Of a stretch of DNA of 64,000 nucleotides, positions 54,406 to 62,520 are shown piece by piece; position 1 is the stretch's first letter; each line of letters starts with the position of its first letter. A program made the position numbers and the translations under genes. The DNA is taken from contig NZ_BDUD01000001.1 of NCBI RefSeq assembly GCF_003113895.1, forward strand, positions 6,748,792 to 6,812,791, read 5' to 3'. This stretch comes from Nostoc commune NIES-4072. Lineage in GTDB: Bacteria > Cyanobacteriota > Cyanobacteriia > Cyanobacteriales > Nostocaceae. Below the pieces are notes generated by a model. That model did no database searches. It saw nothing but the letters and a program-made list of their open reading frames with translations, and had not been told where the DNA came from.

Positions 54406-55023
54406 TTATGCCAATCCTTCAATATCAGCACTTTCCTCTTCCGATTCAACAGGCTCAAACTTCACTTTGTTATATAAATCCTGTAAGGAAATCTCAAAAG
54501 GTACGGTTACAAGTGCGATCGCTTCATCTTCTTCATCATATTCACGAAGCGTCCATTGCTTTTTCCCCGTTTTAGAAAATTGATCTACATGAATTCGAGT
54601 TGGGTCAATTAATAGGTATTCTTGGAAAGTTGAAATAGTTCGGTAAGCCTGAAATTTATCTTCGCGGTCATACCCTTTGGTCGATTTTGATAAAACCTCA
54701 ACAATAATCTGTGGATTAAGAATTATATCCTTTCGGTTGTTAAAAAACTCTGGTTCACCCGCCAGAATCATCACATCTGGATAAGTGTAGGTACGCTTTT
54801 GGAGTATCCATAGACGAACATCACCCATAAAAACCCGGTAGTTCTGCTTTTTAAAAGCGAAATTTAACTCAGTACTTAAGTTGAGTGCTATTTGATTATG
54901 ATTTACTGTTCCACCCGCCATAGGAATTATTTCCCCATCAATGTATTCACTTTTGTAGTCAGCAGCTTCTTCTAGCTCTAAATATTCCTCTGGGGTATAG
55001 TATCGCTGTTTTGTTATTTGCAT
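54406..55023 (-). CDS. Uma2 family (DUF820) putative endonuclease
   Basis: A 205-residue Uma2 protein: YTPEEYLELEEAADYKSEYIDGEII, NRKDIILNPQIIVEVLSKSTKGYDREDKF and TISTFQEYLLIDP with the PD-(D/E)xK core. The TTG at 55041 extends it by six residues, but ATG 55023 is the better start. It is transcribed towards the ParA-HEPN pair, 70 bases away. Confidence 0.9.
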   Translation of the reverse strand: MQITKQRYYTPEEYLELEEAADYKSEYIDGEIIPMAGGTVNHNQIALNLSTELNFAFKKQNYRVFMGDVRLWILQKRTYTYPDVMILAGEPEFFNNRKDIILNPQIIVEVLSKSTKGYDREDKFQAYRTISTFQEYLLIDPTRIHVDQFSKTGKKQWTLREYDEEDEAIALVTVPFEISLQDLYNKVKFEPVESEEESADIEGLA

Positions 55024-55164
55024 AATTTTATCAGGTAGCAATGTTTAACGATACGCAGCGTCTAATGACTCATGTTTACTGAACAGTTTAACGTGGTTAG
55101 ATAGAGATGTTATGTGCTTTGTACAAAGTGAGCGTAGGCGCAGCCCAAACTAGGTAAGCTAAAA

Positions 55165-55184
55165 CACATCTAATTTGCATATTA
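55165..55184. repeat. left part of a dispersed repeat, interrupted by the IS
   Basis: CACATCTAATTTGCATATTA matches the start of the uninterrupted copy at 6521-6615. The remainder continues at 56252 behind the IS. Confidence 0.7.
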
Positions 55185-55242
55185 ACCCAAGTTGCTAGTT
55201 ACTCTTATGGGCGATCGCTTTGGGACAGTAAAGCAATAAAAT

Positions 55243-55271
55243 GCCCTCCAAGAAGAGAAAATTAGGAGGGC
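55243..55271 (+). promoter_or_regulatory. stem-loop masking the transposase ribosome binding site
   Basis: GCCCTCC (55243-55249) pairs exactly with GGAGGGC (55265-55271). The right arm contains the Shine-Dalgarno AGGAGG, four bases before the ATG at 55275. Read-through transcripts from outside the element would fold and hide the site, a known strategy of several IS families. Confidence 0.6.
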
Positions 55272-55274
55272 TAA

Positions 55275-56102
55275 ATGCTAAACGAAATAATTTCCATATA
55301 TGCTATCATAGACGACCTGTTAAAGGCGATTGGGCATAATGAAGATTGTCGTCGAGAGATGAATGACGCAGAAATTATTACAACGGCAATAACATCGGCG
55401 ATGTTCTTTAATGGTAATCATAGTAAGGCTTGTACCTATATGAAAGAACATAAGTTGATATCTAATATGTTAGAAAAGTCACGATTTAACCGGAGATTAC
55501 ACAGTGTCTCAATGTTAATCAACGACTTGTTTCATCAAGTGGGAATGGCACTGAAGGAAATTAGTGATTCCACTGAATATCTTTTAGACTCGTTCCCAGT
55601 GCCCATCTGCGATAACATCCGTATCTTTAATGTAAAAATAATACAGTCGGCGCAGTATAGAGGTTACATCGCATCGAAAAAACGATATTTTTACGGGGTT
55701 CGAGTTCAGTTATTAACAACCAAAAATGGTATTCCTGTCGAATTTGTGTTTATGCCTGGTAGTGCCAACGATGTACGTGCTTTAAATGCCTTACCCTTGA
55801 ATCTACCACCTGGTAGTGAAATTTATGGTGATTCAGCTTACACCGACTACACGATTGAGGATGACTTGGAACAAACAAGTCACATTTCTTTAAAAGTCAT
55901 GAGGAAAAAGAACTCCAAGCGTCAAGACCAGCCTTGGAATCAATATATTAAACAACATACTCGGCATTATATCGAAACTGTGTTTAGTAGTATCACTTGT
56001 GTTTTTCCAAAATCAATACATGCAGTCACTTATCAAGGGTTTTTACTTAAGCTACAAGCATTCATTTTTTCTTTTACTCTTCAACAAGCTTTTATTGAAT
56101 AA
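55275..56102 (+). CDS. IS982-family transposase
   Basis: A 275-residue DDE transposase with Asp105 (LLDSFPVPICDN), Asp186 (IYGDSAYTDY) and Glu234 (HYIETVFSSI) as likely catalytic residues. The N-terminal half (YAIIDDLLKAIGHN) is the typical IS982 start. The gene is complete and in one frame, which fits the intact ends. Confidence 0.93.
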   Translation: MLNEIISIYAIIDDLLKAIGHNEDCRREMNDAEIITTAITSAMFFNGNHSKACTYMKEHKLISNMLEKSRFNRRLHSVSMLINDLFHQVGMALKEISDSTEYLLDSFPVPICDNIRIFNVKIIQSAQYRGYIASKKRYFYGVRVQLLTTKNGIPVEFVFMPGSANDVRALNALPLNLPPGSEIYGDSAYTDYTIEDDLEQTSHISLKVMRKKNSKRQDQPWNQYIKQHTRHYIETVFSSITCVFPKSIHAVTYQGFLLKLQAFIFSFTLQQAFIE

Positions 56103-56251
56103 GTAATTTATACAACTAATAGGCATTTAAGTAGCTGAATGCTGGCAACAATGGCATCGGCACGTTGGCGCTAGGCACCAACTTTGTTGTACGCGATCGC
56201 ATGAATTGAGTGATAACAAGTGCATATCAGTCGATAACCAGCAACTTGGGT

Positions 56252-56330
56252 TATTAAAATTTTCTCAATATCTTGTGGGGTGGGCATCTTGCCCGCCCTG
56301 ATTATGCAACTTGAATGCCGATTAGCTTAT
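56252..56330. repeat. right part of the interrupted dispersed repeat
   Basis: TAAAATTTTCTCAATATC, GGGCATCTTGCCCGCCC and TTATGCAACTTGAATG match 6542-6615 in order, after the IS. Confidence 0.7.
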
Positions 56331-56361
56331 TACTATTTAAATTCACAAAGTAGCTCACATC

Positions 56362-58193
56362 CTATTGATAACCAGCTGCTTGTAACAGAAACAACTTGGC
56401 ATAACGTCCTCCTAACTGTAACAATTCTTTGTGAGTTCCTTGTTCTATAACTTCTCCGTTTTCTATAACTAGAATTTTGTCAGCCATTCTTACGGTCGAG
56501 AAGCGATGAGAAATCAAAAGCACCATCTGATTTTGAGTAATAGCGCGAAAATGATTGAAAATTTCAAACTCAGCTTGGGCATCTATTGCTGATGTTGGTT
56601 CATCTAACACCAAGATATCTGCTTGCGATCGCATAAAAGCACGAGACAGCGCAATTTTCTGCCACTGTCCCCCAGAAAGTTCCTGTCCTCCCTTAAACCA
56701 ACGACCAAGTTGAGTCTGGAAGCTTTGGGGTAATTGGTCAATAAAAGATTGGGCCATGCCTTTTTCAGCAGCAGTTTTCCACTGTGTTTTGTTTTCGAGA
56801 TGTTCTACATCGCCCACGCCAATATTTTCCCCCACAGTGAACTGGTAACGGACAAAGTTCTGAAAAATCACACCAATCCGACGCCGCAGCACATCCACAT
56901 CCCATTCTTGCAAATCCAAGCCATCTAAGAAAATTCGCCCAGAGTCAGGGGTGTAGAGTCGGGTAAGTAGTTTGATTAAGGTAGTCTTACCGGAACCATT
57001 TTCACCGACAATTGCTAGTTTCTCTCTAGGTTTCAAATGCAGCGAAATATTTGTCAACGCTGGTTTGGAACTTCCTGGATAAGTAAATGAGACGTTCTCA
57101 AAACGGATGCCATCTTGAGGATTTAAACCAATAGTTGCCTTACCCCAAGATTTTGGTACTTCTTCTTCCAGGAAATCGTAGAGATTTGAGAGATATAGGT
57201 TATCTTCATACATCCCTCCAATAGAAGTAAGGGCATTGGAGAAAGTAGACTGTCCTTGGCGAAACACAGTCAGATACATTGTCATATCTCCCAAGGAAAT
57301 CTTACCTAGCACCGTTTCCAGGACAATCCAAGCATAAGCTAAGTAAAAAGCAGCAGTACTAACTAAACCCAGCAGATACCCCCATAATCCTCGCCGCAGA
57401 GTCAAATCGCGGTCTTCGCCATAGAGTTGATCGAACAGGTTGCGGTAACGCCCTAGCAACATCTCTCCCAGTTGGTAGAGTTTGACTTCTGTGACAAAAT
57501 CTTCTCTTGCTAGCAGATTTTCTAAGTAGTTCTGTTGACGAGTTTCTGGTGCACGCCAACTAAACAAGCGAAAGCCTTCTCCAGCAAACTTTGTTTCGGA
57601 AATAAATACAGGCATAGCTGCCAAAATCAGCACCACCACCGCCCAACCTGAGAAATTTACTAACAAAATGCCGTAGGTGAATAGGGAAAGGGCATTTTGC
57701 ACTAACCCAAAGGTACGGTTTACTAAAGAAAGGGGACGAACTGATGCTTCTCGGCGGGCATTGGTCAATTTGTCATAAAATTCTGAGTCTTCAAACTGCC
57801 TAAGATCAAGTGTCAGCGCCTTTTCTAAGATTAGTACATTCACTCGCTGACCCATTAGCGCCCGCAATAACGACTGACAAATGGTGATTCCCCGTTGACT
57901 GCCTGCTAGTAAAATTACAGCGATCGCTTCTAATCCTACATAAGATAGAGAAGGATAAATATTGACAAAACCATTACTCTGTGAGTTAACTTGAGAGGCA
58001 AGTACCACTGCATCCACAATTAACTTACTGATGTAAGATATCGCCCCCGGTAAAAGACCAGCAACTATTGTTAAACTAGCCAGAAGAATAGTAAGCGATC
58101 GGCTAGTAGTCCATACTAGGCTTACAGCCCGTCCACTGTAGCGGAAAACCGTTAGTGATTGGCGCAGGATATTTCTTTTTTTTTAATCTTCAT
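56362..58193 (-). CDS. ABC transporter, fused membrane-ATPase half-exporter; start separated by a poly-A frameshift
   Basis: The uninterrupted frame covers 56362-58017 (551 residues) with membrane helices and an ATPase domain: GENGSGKTTLIKLL, LSGGQWQKIALSRAF, LVLDEPTSAID and LLISHRFSTV. It begins in the middle of the first membrane region. Upstream, in the same frame back to about 58175, the DNA reads RNILRQSLTVFRYSG and SLVWTTSRSLTILLASLTIVAGLLPG, clearly the missing N-terminus, but without any start codon. The ATG at 58193 (MKIKKK) is joined to it only if the run of nine A (complement of 58176-58184) is read as ten. So the complete product would be about 610 residues. It may be a pseudogene, slippage, or a sequencing error. 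Confidence 0.85.
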
Positions 58194-58339
58194 TTTTCTT
58201 GCCGCGAGATACCCCAGCTTGGGCGGATCTACTTAACTCTATATTAATCTTTATAAATTTTACAATACGGAAACTTCCCGTATAATAAATAGTTAGGTGG
58301 TAAACAGTTTGACTTAAAGTTAATTTCCTAGAAACCTCC

Positions 58340-58567
58340 GTGTTTATTGAAACTAGTAAAGGTCGAATAGAGTTTTTCCTTGACGAAAAGTTGGGACATT
58401 TTGCTTCGACTTTCGATCTTCCTTTATGGTCATGTTTTCAATCAAGATACAGTCGTCCAGATCTCATCGGGTCAAAAGTTTTCCTCGTTCTGCAAGGTGT
58501 GCATGAGACCAAAGATTTAGAGTATAGCTGGGAAAGCCTACCCTGTTATGTAGAAATATTGAGATAA
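58340..58567 (+). CDS. small hypothetical protein, weakly supported
   Basis: A 75-residue frame from GTG 58340 (VFIETSKGRIEFFLDEK). The composition is protein-like, with RPDLIGSKVFLVLQG in the middle. No Shine-Dalgarno is clear. The start resembles the usual VYIETS beginning of PIN toxins, and the frame ends just before the PIN remnant, so it may be part of the same ruined gene; I cannot show this. Confidence 0.35.
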   Translation: MFIETSKGRIEFFLDEKLGHFASTFDLPLWSCFQSRYSRPDLIGSKVFLVLQGVHETKDLEYSWESLPCYVEILR

Positions 58568-59089
58568 CGAGGGAGTGGTGGCAATACGGTTCGGATAAGG
58601 TTTTTTGATGACACGCCCTAGATCCAAAGACGCGATAAATCGCCGTCTTTACAATAATCAGTCCTTTGTAGAGACGGCGATTTATCGCGTCTCTTGCCTT
58701 AACCGAACCGTATTGGGAGTGGTGGGATACGCGCCGCAGTGACTTCCAACTTTACTCATCTCAAGCAGTTGTAAAAGAAACCTCCCAAGGAGATGCCAAA
58801 ATTGCATCTCAACGACTAGAGATTATTCGCAATCTTGCGTTACTCGATCTGAACCAACCTGTACTTGATTTAGCAGAGCAATTTTTGGAAGGCAGTAGTC
58901 TTCCCGCAAAAGCTGATGTTGATGCTGTTCATATTGCAGTCGCAACAGTTCACAGTATGGATTACCTTTACATGGAACTGTAAGCACATAGCCAATGCCC
59001 AAATTCAAAGAAAATTGGCAGAAATCAGTCTTGATTTTGGATACGAGTTGCCGATTCTTTGTACACCCTATGAACTGCTCGGAGGTTAA
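58561..59089 (+). pseudogene. PIN-domain toxin gene, split by a MITE and frameshifted
   Basis: Removing the MITE and one copy of its target duplication joins EITREWW (58561-58581) to DTRRSDFQLYSSQAVVKE, followed by QRLEIIRNLALLDLNQPVLDLAEQFLEG and ADVDAVHIAVATVHSMDYL, the middle and end of a VapC-like PIN toxin. At about 58968 the frame shifts: stop TAA in one frame, while the other continues TWNCKHIANAQIQRKLAE and ends CTPYELLGG at 59089. The expected first 25 or so residues are missing. Three lesions make it inactive. Confidence 0.8.
58582..58715. mobile_element. MITE of 134 bp with 19-bp terminal inverted repeats and 10-bp target duplication
   Basis: Left end CAATACGGTTCGGATAAGG (58582-58600); right end is its complement with one mismatch (ending CCGAACCGTATTG at 58715). 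Both sides carry GGAGTGGTGG (58572-58581 and 58716-58725). The inner part folds into a second long hairpin (AGACGCGATAAATCGCCGTC and complement). No coding capacity. Removing it restores a conserved reading frame, which defines the ends. Confidence 0.92.
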
Positions 59090-59091
59090 TC

Positions 59092-59319
59092 ATGTATCAG
59101 GATGAGATTGTTGAAGAGATCCACAGAATTCGTGAAGAGTATTCTCGCTCCTTCAATCATGATTTGAAAGCCATCTTTGCTGATTTGCAAAAGCAGCAAG
59201 CCGAAGGCGGAAGAGAAGTTGTGAACTTATCACGAAAGCCCAGTCTAACAACACGTTGGAGCGGACGGGCGAGAGATATTGGTGAGGATGCGAAGGATAC
59301 TAGCCGTCGCTCAACTTAG
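59092..59319 (+). CDS. antitoxin-like partner of the PIN protein, altered C-terminus
   Basis: A 75-residue protein, MYQDEIVEEIHRIREEYSRSFNHDLKAIF, the typical small partner of PIN genes in cyanobacteria. GGAGGT at 59081-59086, inside the end of the PIN remnant, is its ribosome binding site, so coupling with the toxin was tight. From about residue 51 (SLTTRWSGRARDIGED) the frame is made of the attC-like site, so the natural C-terminus was probably shorter or different. It could still bind other toxins. Confidence 0.65.
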   Translation: MYQDEIVEEIHRIREEYSRSFNHDLKAIFADLQKQQAEGGREVVNLSRKPSLTTRWSGRARDIGEDAKDTSRRST

Positions 59320-59328
59320 CTGTTATAC
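59243..59328. other. attC-like integron recombination site
   Basis: The order is that of an attC site: R'' box GTCTAAC (59243-59249, fits RYYYAAC), 5-base spacer, L'' GTTGGAGCGGAC (59255-59266), about 39 bases, L' GTCGCTCAAC (59306-59315), 6-base spacer, R' GTTATAC (59322-59328, 6 of 7 complementary to R''). L'' pairs with L' except for two extra G, which would be extrahelical as in true attC. No integrase gene is in the window. Confidence 0.6.
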
Positions 59329-59555
59329 GTCGTTATACATATAGCTCCAGAGGGTGCAATTGCACAGGTCAAAGTAGGGCGATCGCCTATCGCCGTAGGC
59401 TCGGTTGGCAACAGGAAACCCAGTATCACTTGTCTCTGGCAGTACTAACCAGAAGCCAGATTGCACTTTCAGCTGCAACCGTGGATGCGATCGCAAGGCT
59501 AAAATGAGAGGGCGATCGCTTCCTTTCACCAGCCTTCAAACGAGGAGATTCTCAA

Positions 59556-59774
59556 ATGCCATTAGCTGAACTAATGTCACAAATCCAAGAACTTCCAAAA
59601 ATTGACAAGCTTCGGCTAATGCAGTTCCTTGCTACAGAACTGGTCAAGGAAGAAGATGCAAACTTCTTTGTTGCGAACCGGGAGTATCCAGTCTGGTCGC
59701 CGTACAATTGTTCTGAGGCTGCCAATGTCTTGATGAATCTTCTGGCGACAAAGCAGCAAGAGAAGAATGGTTGA
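59556..59774 (+). CDS. small antitoxin-like protein upstream of a retropepsin-like gene
   Basis: A 72-residue protein, MPLAELMSQIQELPKIDKLRLMQFLATEL, a helical start shared by many small cyanobacterial antitoxin-like proteins, then VANREYPVWSPYNCSEAANVL. It overlaps the next gene by 8 bases, so the two form one unit. Its role may be to regulate or chaperone its partner; unproven. Confidence 0.75.
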   Translation: MPLAELMSQIQELPKIDKLRLMQFLATELVKEEDANFFVANREYPVWSPYNCSEAANVLMNLLATKQQEKNG

Positions 59775-60189
59775 CACTCAAAAATTTCCCTACAAAATCA
59801 TTGATAGTAGCCTTGGCATGGTTGATCAAATGCCATACATACCTTTGAGGCTCAGTCTTAATGATCAATCTCTGAACACTGAAGGTTTATTGGATACAGG
59901 TGCAAGCGTTAATGTTTTGCCCTATGAGTTGGGTTTACAACTGGGCTTAATTTGGGAAGATGAAACTCTCTCAGTTCTATTGACAGGAAACTTGGCTCGA
60001 TTTGAAGCTCGTGCAGTCGTTGTTGATGCTCAAGTCAGTTCATTCCCCACCATTAATCTTGCATTTGCTTGGACACAAGCATCCAATGTGCCTTTAATCT
60101 TAGGGCAAGCTAATTTCTTCTTTGAGTTTGATGTTTGTTTCTTCCGTGCGCGTTCTGAATTTGAAGTTCGTCCCAAAGAGGTTGGATAA
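59767..60189 (+). CDS. retropepsin-like aspartic protease family protein
   Basis: A 140-residue protein with LLDTGASVNVLP, the catalytic Asp-Thr-Gly loop of retropepsin-like (gag-asp-protease type) proteins, followed by hydrophobic strands and ILGQANFFFEFDV, the second conserved turn. Single-domain forms work as dimers. Its substrate is unknown. It is translationally coupled to the small helical protein before it. Confidence 0.85.
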   Translation: MVDTQKFPYKIIDSSLGMVDQMPYIPLRLSLNDQSLNTEGLLDTGASVNVLPYELGLQLGLIWEDETLSVLLTGNLARFEARAVVVDAQVSSFPTINLAFAWTQASNVPLILGQANFFFEFDVCFFRARSEFEVRPKEVG

Positions 60190-60384
60190 AATGAAGATAG
60201 GAGCGTCAGTTGGCAGCGATCGCTGAGGTACGGTCTAATAATCTTGTTGCATACCGACTGTACAAAGTCTCTGATTTTCGGTGCATTAGGATTAATGTCC
60301 ATAATGCACCCTACCAGATTCAAGCCAATGTGCATGAGGTTTTCCGACTTGTGTGTACACAGTAAGTCTTTAGACCGGAGAGTG

Positions 60385-61515
60385 TCAACTCCACAATCTC
60401 CTACCTACTTTCCCATTTAATCTTTGATGAGCATCTTCCAATAAAGCTGGAATATCTAACTTTTTTGGACACCGAGGCAAACAGTCACCGCATTCTGTAC
60501 AACGGTTACCTTTGATTCCAGGGAACCAATGACCGGCATTTTCAAACATTCCGTAACGATATTGCCCATAGTCAGTCATATCGTATGCCACTGCAAGATT
60601 TCGTAACCGCAATACCTCTGGAATATTGATATTTGCTGGACAGGGCAAACAAGCATAACATTGGCTACACTTATCAGTTTCTAAAGCAACTTTTTGGTGA
60701 TTTTCTAACCGTTCAAAAGCAGAAATTTCTGCTGATGTTAACTCTTCATCATCGTCAGCGATTCGCAAAGGTTCCCTTAATTCATCTGGGTTTGCTGGGC
60801 CGATACTCAAAGTAGTAATACGGCTATCAGCAAGTAAAAATCGATAGTTTAATTCTAAGGGTGAATACGGATAACACAGGTCTTTTAGAGTTTGGGGTGG
60901 TGTATAGAGGCGTCCCCCCTTATCAGCAGGGGAAATAATGAAAATGCCCATGTCCTTTTCAGCAGCTAGTTGAATCGCTGGTGCGTGCCGTTGGAAAAAA
61001 TAGTAATAATGCAGATTGACAAATTCAAAAAAATCTGTATTTATTGCTGCCTGAATTAGCTCTAATGACCCGTGGCTAGAAAAACCAACGTGTCGCACTC
61101 GACCATCAGCAACAGCTTCTTCTACGGCTTGCATACAGCCATTTTTGGCTTGCACCCACTCTAAATGTTGCCAGGTGTTCAAGCCATGAACGCCTAAGCA
61201 ATCTAAATAATCTAGCTGTAATCGTTCTAGGGATTCGTCGATGCACCGACGCATGGTGTCAGCATCTGCTGTGGCAGAGATTTTGGTAGTGATATAAAGC
61301 CTCGTTCGGGGTACTGACAACCCAGCTTTTAACGCCCTACCAAGATACTCCTCACTTTTGCCGTAACCTCTGGCGGTTTCTAGATGATTAATTCCTAACG
61401 CTAAGGCTTGTTCGATAGTCTGGTGAGCATTTTCAAAATCAGCCAGGTAGCGCATTGTTCCCAGAGAAAAAACCGAGAGGCGCAGATTCGTTTTCCCAAA
61501 CCGTCGGTATTGCAT
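60385..61515 (-). CDS. aldo/keto reductase with C-terminal ferredoxin-type 4Fe-4S domain
   Basis: About 376 residues. TIM-barrel aldo/keto reductase part: YRRFGKTNLRLSVFSLGTM, LETARGYGKSEEYLG (Asp is replaced by Glu-Thr; Tyr and Lys catalytic residues present) and VRHVGFSSHG. The C-terminal 100 residues carry CSQCYACLPCPANINIP and CTECGDCLPRCPKKLDIP, two iron-sulfur cluster motifs. Such fused proteins are common in bacteria and may couple NAD(P)H and clusters. ATG 61515 preferred over the TTG at 61524. Confidence 0.92.
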   Translation of the reverse strand: MQYRRFGKTNLRLSVFSLGTMRYLADFENAHQTIEQALALGINHLETARGYGKSEEYLGRALKAGLSVPRTRLYITTKISATADADTMRRCIDESLERLQLDYLDCLGVHGLNTWQHLEWVQAKNGCMQAVEEAVADGRVRHVGFSSHGSLELIQAAINTDFFEFVNLHYYYFFQRHAPAIQLAAEKDMGIFIISPADKGGRLYTPPQTLKDLCYPYSPLELNYRFLLADSRITTLSIGPANPDELREPLRIADDDEELTSAEISAFERLENHQKVALETDKCSQCYACLPCPANINIPEVLRLRNLAVAYDMTDYGQYRYGMFENAGHWFPGIKGNRCTECGDCLPRCPKKLDIPALLEDAHQRLNGKVGRRLWS

Positions 61516-61527
61516 CTTTAACAAAGA

Positions 61528-61681
61528 GTTAGGACTTAGGGAGTTAGAAGTTAGGAGTTAAAAGTTAGAAGTTAAAGGAAGTAATTCATAACTCTTAACT
61601 TTTAACTTTTTTTGCTTAGGAGTTAGGAGTTGAAGCAAAATCACTCCTAACTCCTAACTCATAACTCATAACTCATAACTT
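61528..61681. repeat. GTTAGGAGT/ACTCCTAAC heptamer-type repeats
   Basis: AAGTTAGGAGTTAAAAGTTA, then ATAACTCTTAAC and ACTCCTAACTCCTAACTCAT in inverted order. It fills the gap between the reductase and bifunctional nuclease genes and could fold into a long hairpin. Confidence 0.8.
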
Positions 61682-61683
61682 TT

Positions 61684-62181
61684 TTAACTGTCATCATTAC
61701 CAAAGCGCTTAATCAAATCTTCAGGACGGAGATTGGAAACAAATTCACGGAAGGCTTGCTGTTCGGCTTCATCTGCATCACGATCGACAGGAATAGAAGC
61801 ATCAGCAATCACTTCTTCCATTACCCAAATGGGGGTATTTGTACGGAGGGCAATGGCGATCGCATCGCTAGGACGCGCATCAATTTCTTTTTTAACCTCG
61901 CCTTGCTGGACGATTAGAGCTGCATAAAATGTATCCTTTTGCAAGGAATGAATGATCACCTTTTCTAGAGTCATATTCCAAGTCTCTAGAAGATTCACAA
62001 TCAGGTCGTGGGTTAAGGGTCTGGGAGGCTTTTGATTCTCCAGCGCACCCATAATTGCCCTAGCCTGTTCCTGACCGATGTAAATTGGCAAAGCCCGCCG
62101 ATCTGAAGAATCTTTCAAAAGGACAATCGGGCTACGAGTTATGGCATCTAATGCTATGCCAGCGACTTTCATTTCAATCAT
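61684..62181 (-). CDS. bifunctional nuclease family protein (DUF151)
   Basis: A 165-residue DUF151 protein: MKVAGIALDAITRSPIVLLKD, LPIYIGQEQARAIMGALENQKPPRPLTHDL and ARPSDAIAIALRTNTPIWV. Members cleave DNA and RNA in vitro. An acidic C-terminal tail (DRDADEAEQQAF...) follows. It diverges from ribE with 340 gene-free bases between. Confidence 0.93.
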   Translation of the reverse strand: MIEMKVAGIALDAITRSPIVLLKDSSDRRALPIYIGQEQARAIMGALENQKPPRPLTHDLIVNLLETWNMTLEKVIIHSLQKDTFYAALIVQQGEVKKEIDARPSDAIAIALRTNTPIWVMEEVIADASIPVDRDADEAEQQAFREFVSNLRPEDLIKRFGNDDS

Positions 62182-62520
62182 TGCCTAAGCCTCTACAATG
62201 CTTCGAGAGCCTTGGATGCTGTGTAACAAATAGTACCCCTTTTTTGGCGGTTTTGCGACAGTAATAAACATAAGCATTCGTTCTCTATAATTGCTTCTAT
62301 TAAACTCCGAACTTGTGGTGAAAACCAGAGTAAGTCAAATTGGTCTTCTTCGACAATAACCTTCTTACCCAAGTATGCCTTGTGAAGGATGCTAATGTGT
62401 TAATATTCCTATACGAAAAAAGTCAGAAAATATACTTGGATGTTGGAGATTTCTGTGAGAATTACCAATTGATTTCAAGCAAAAATAGGCAATAAATAGA
62501 GTTAGTTTGACAAAAAAGCC
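62182..62520. other. gene-free region between divergent genes
   Basis: No supported gene or RNA element; no FMN riboswitch-like motif was seen before ribE. Confidence 0.4.

Larger units (their letters stand above)
55185..56251 (+). mobile_element. IS982-family insertion sequence, complete
   Basis: A 1067-bp element with imperfect terminal inverted repeats: ACCCAAGTTGCTAGTTA at the left end and the complement of ACCCAAGTTGCTGGTTA at the right end, flanked by the direct repeat TATTA (55180-55184 and 56252-56256). Ends with AC...GT agree with the IS982 group. It holds one transposase gene and appears intact, so it may be active. It has inserted into a dispersed non-coding repeat. Confidence 0.92.
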
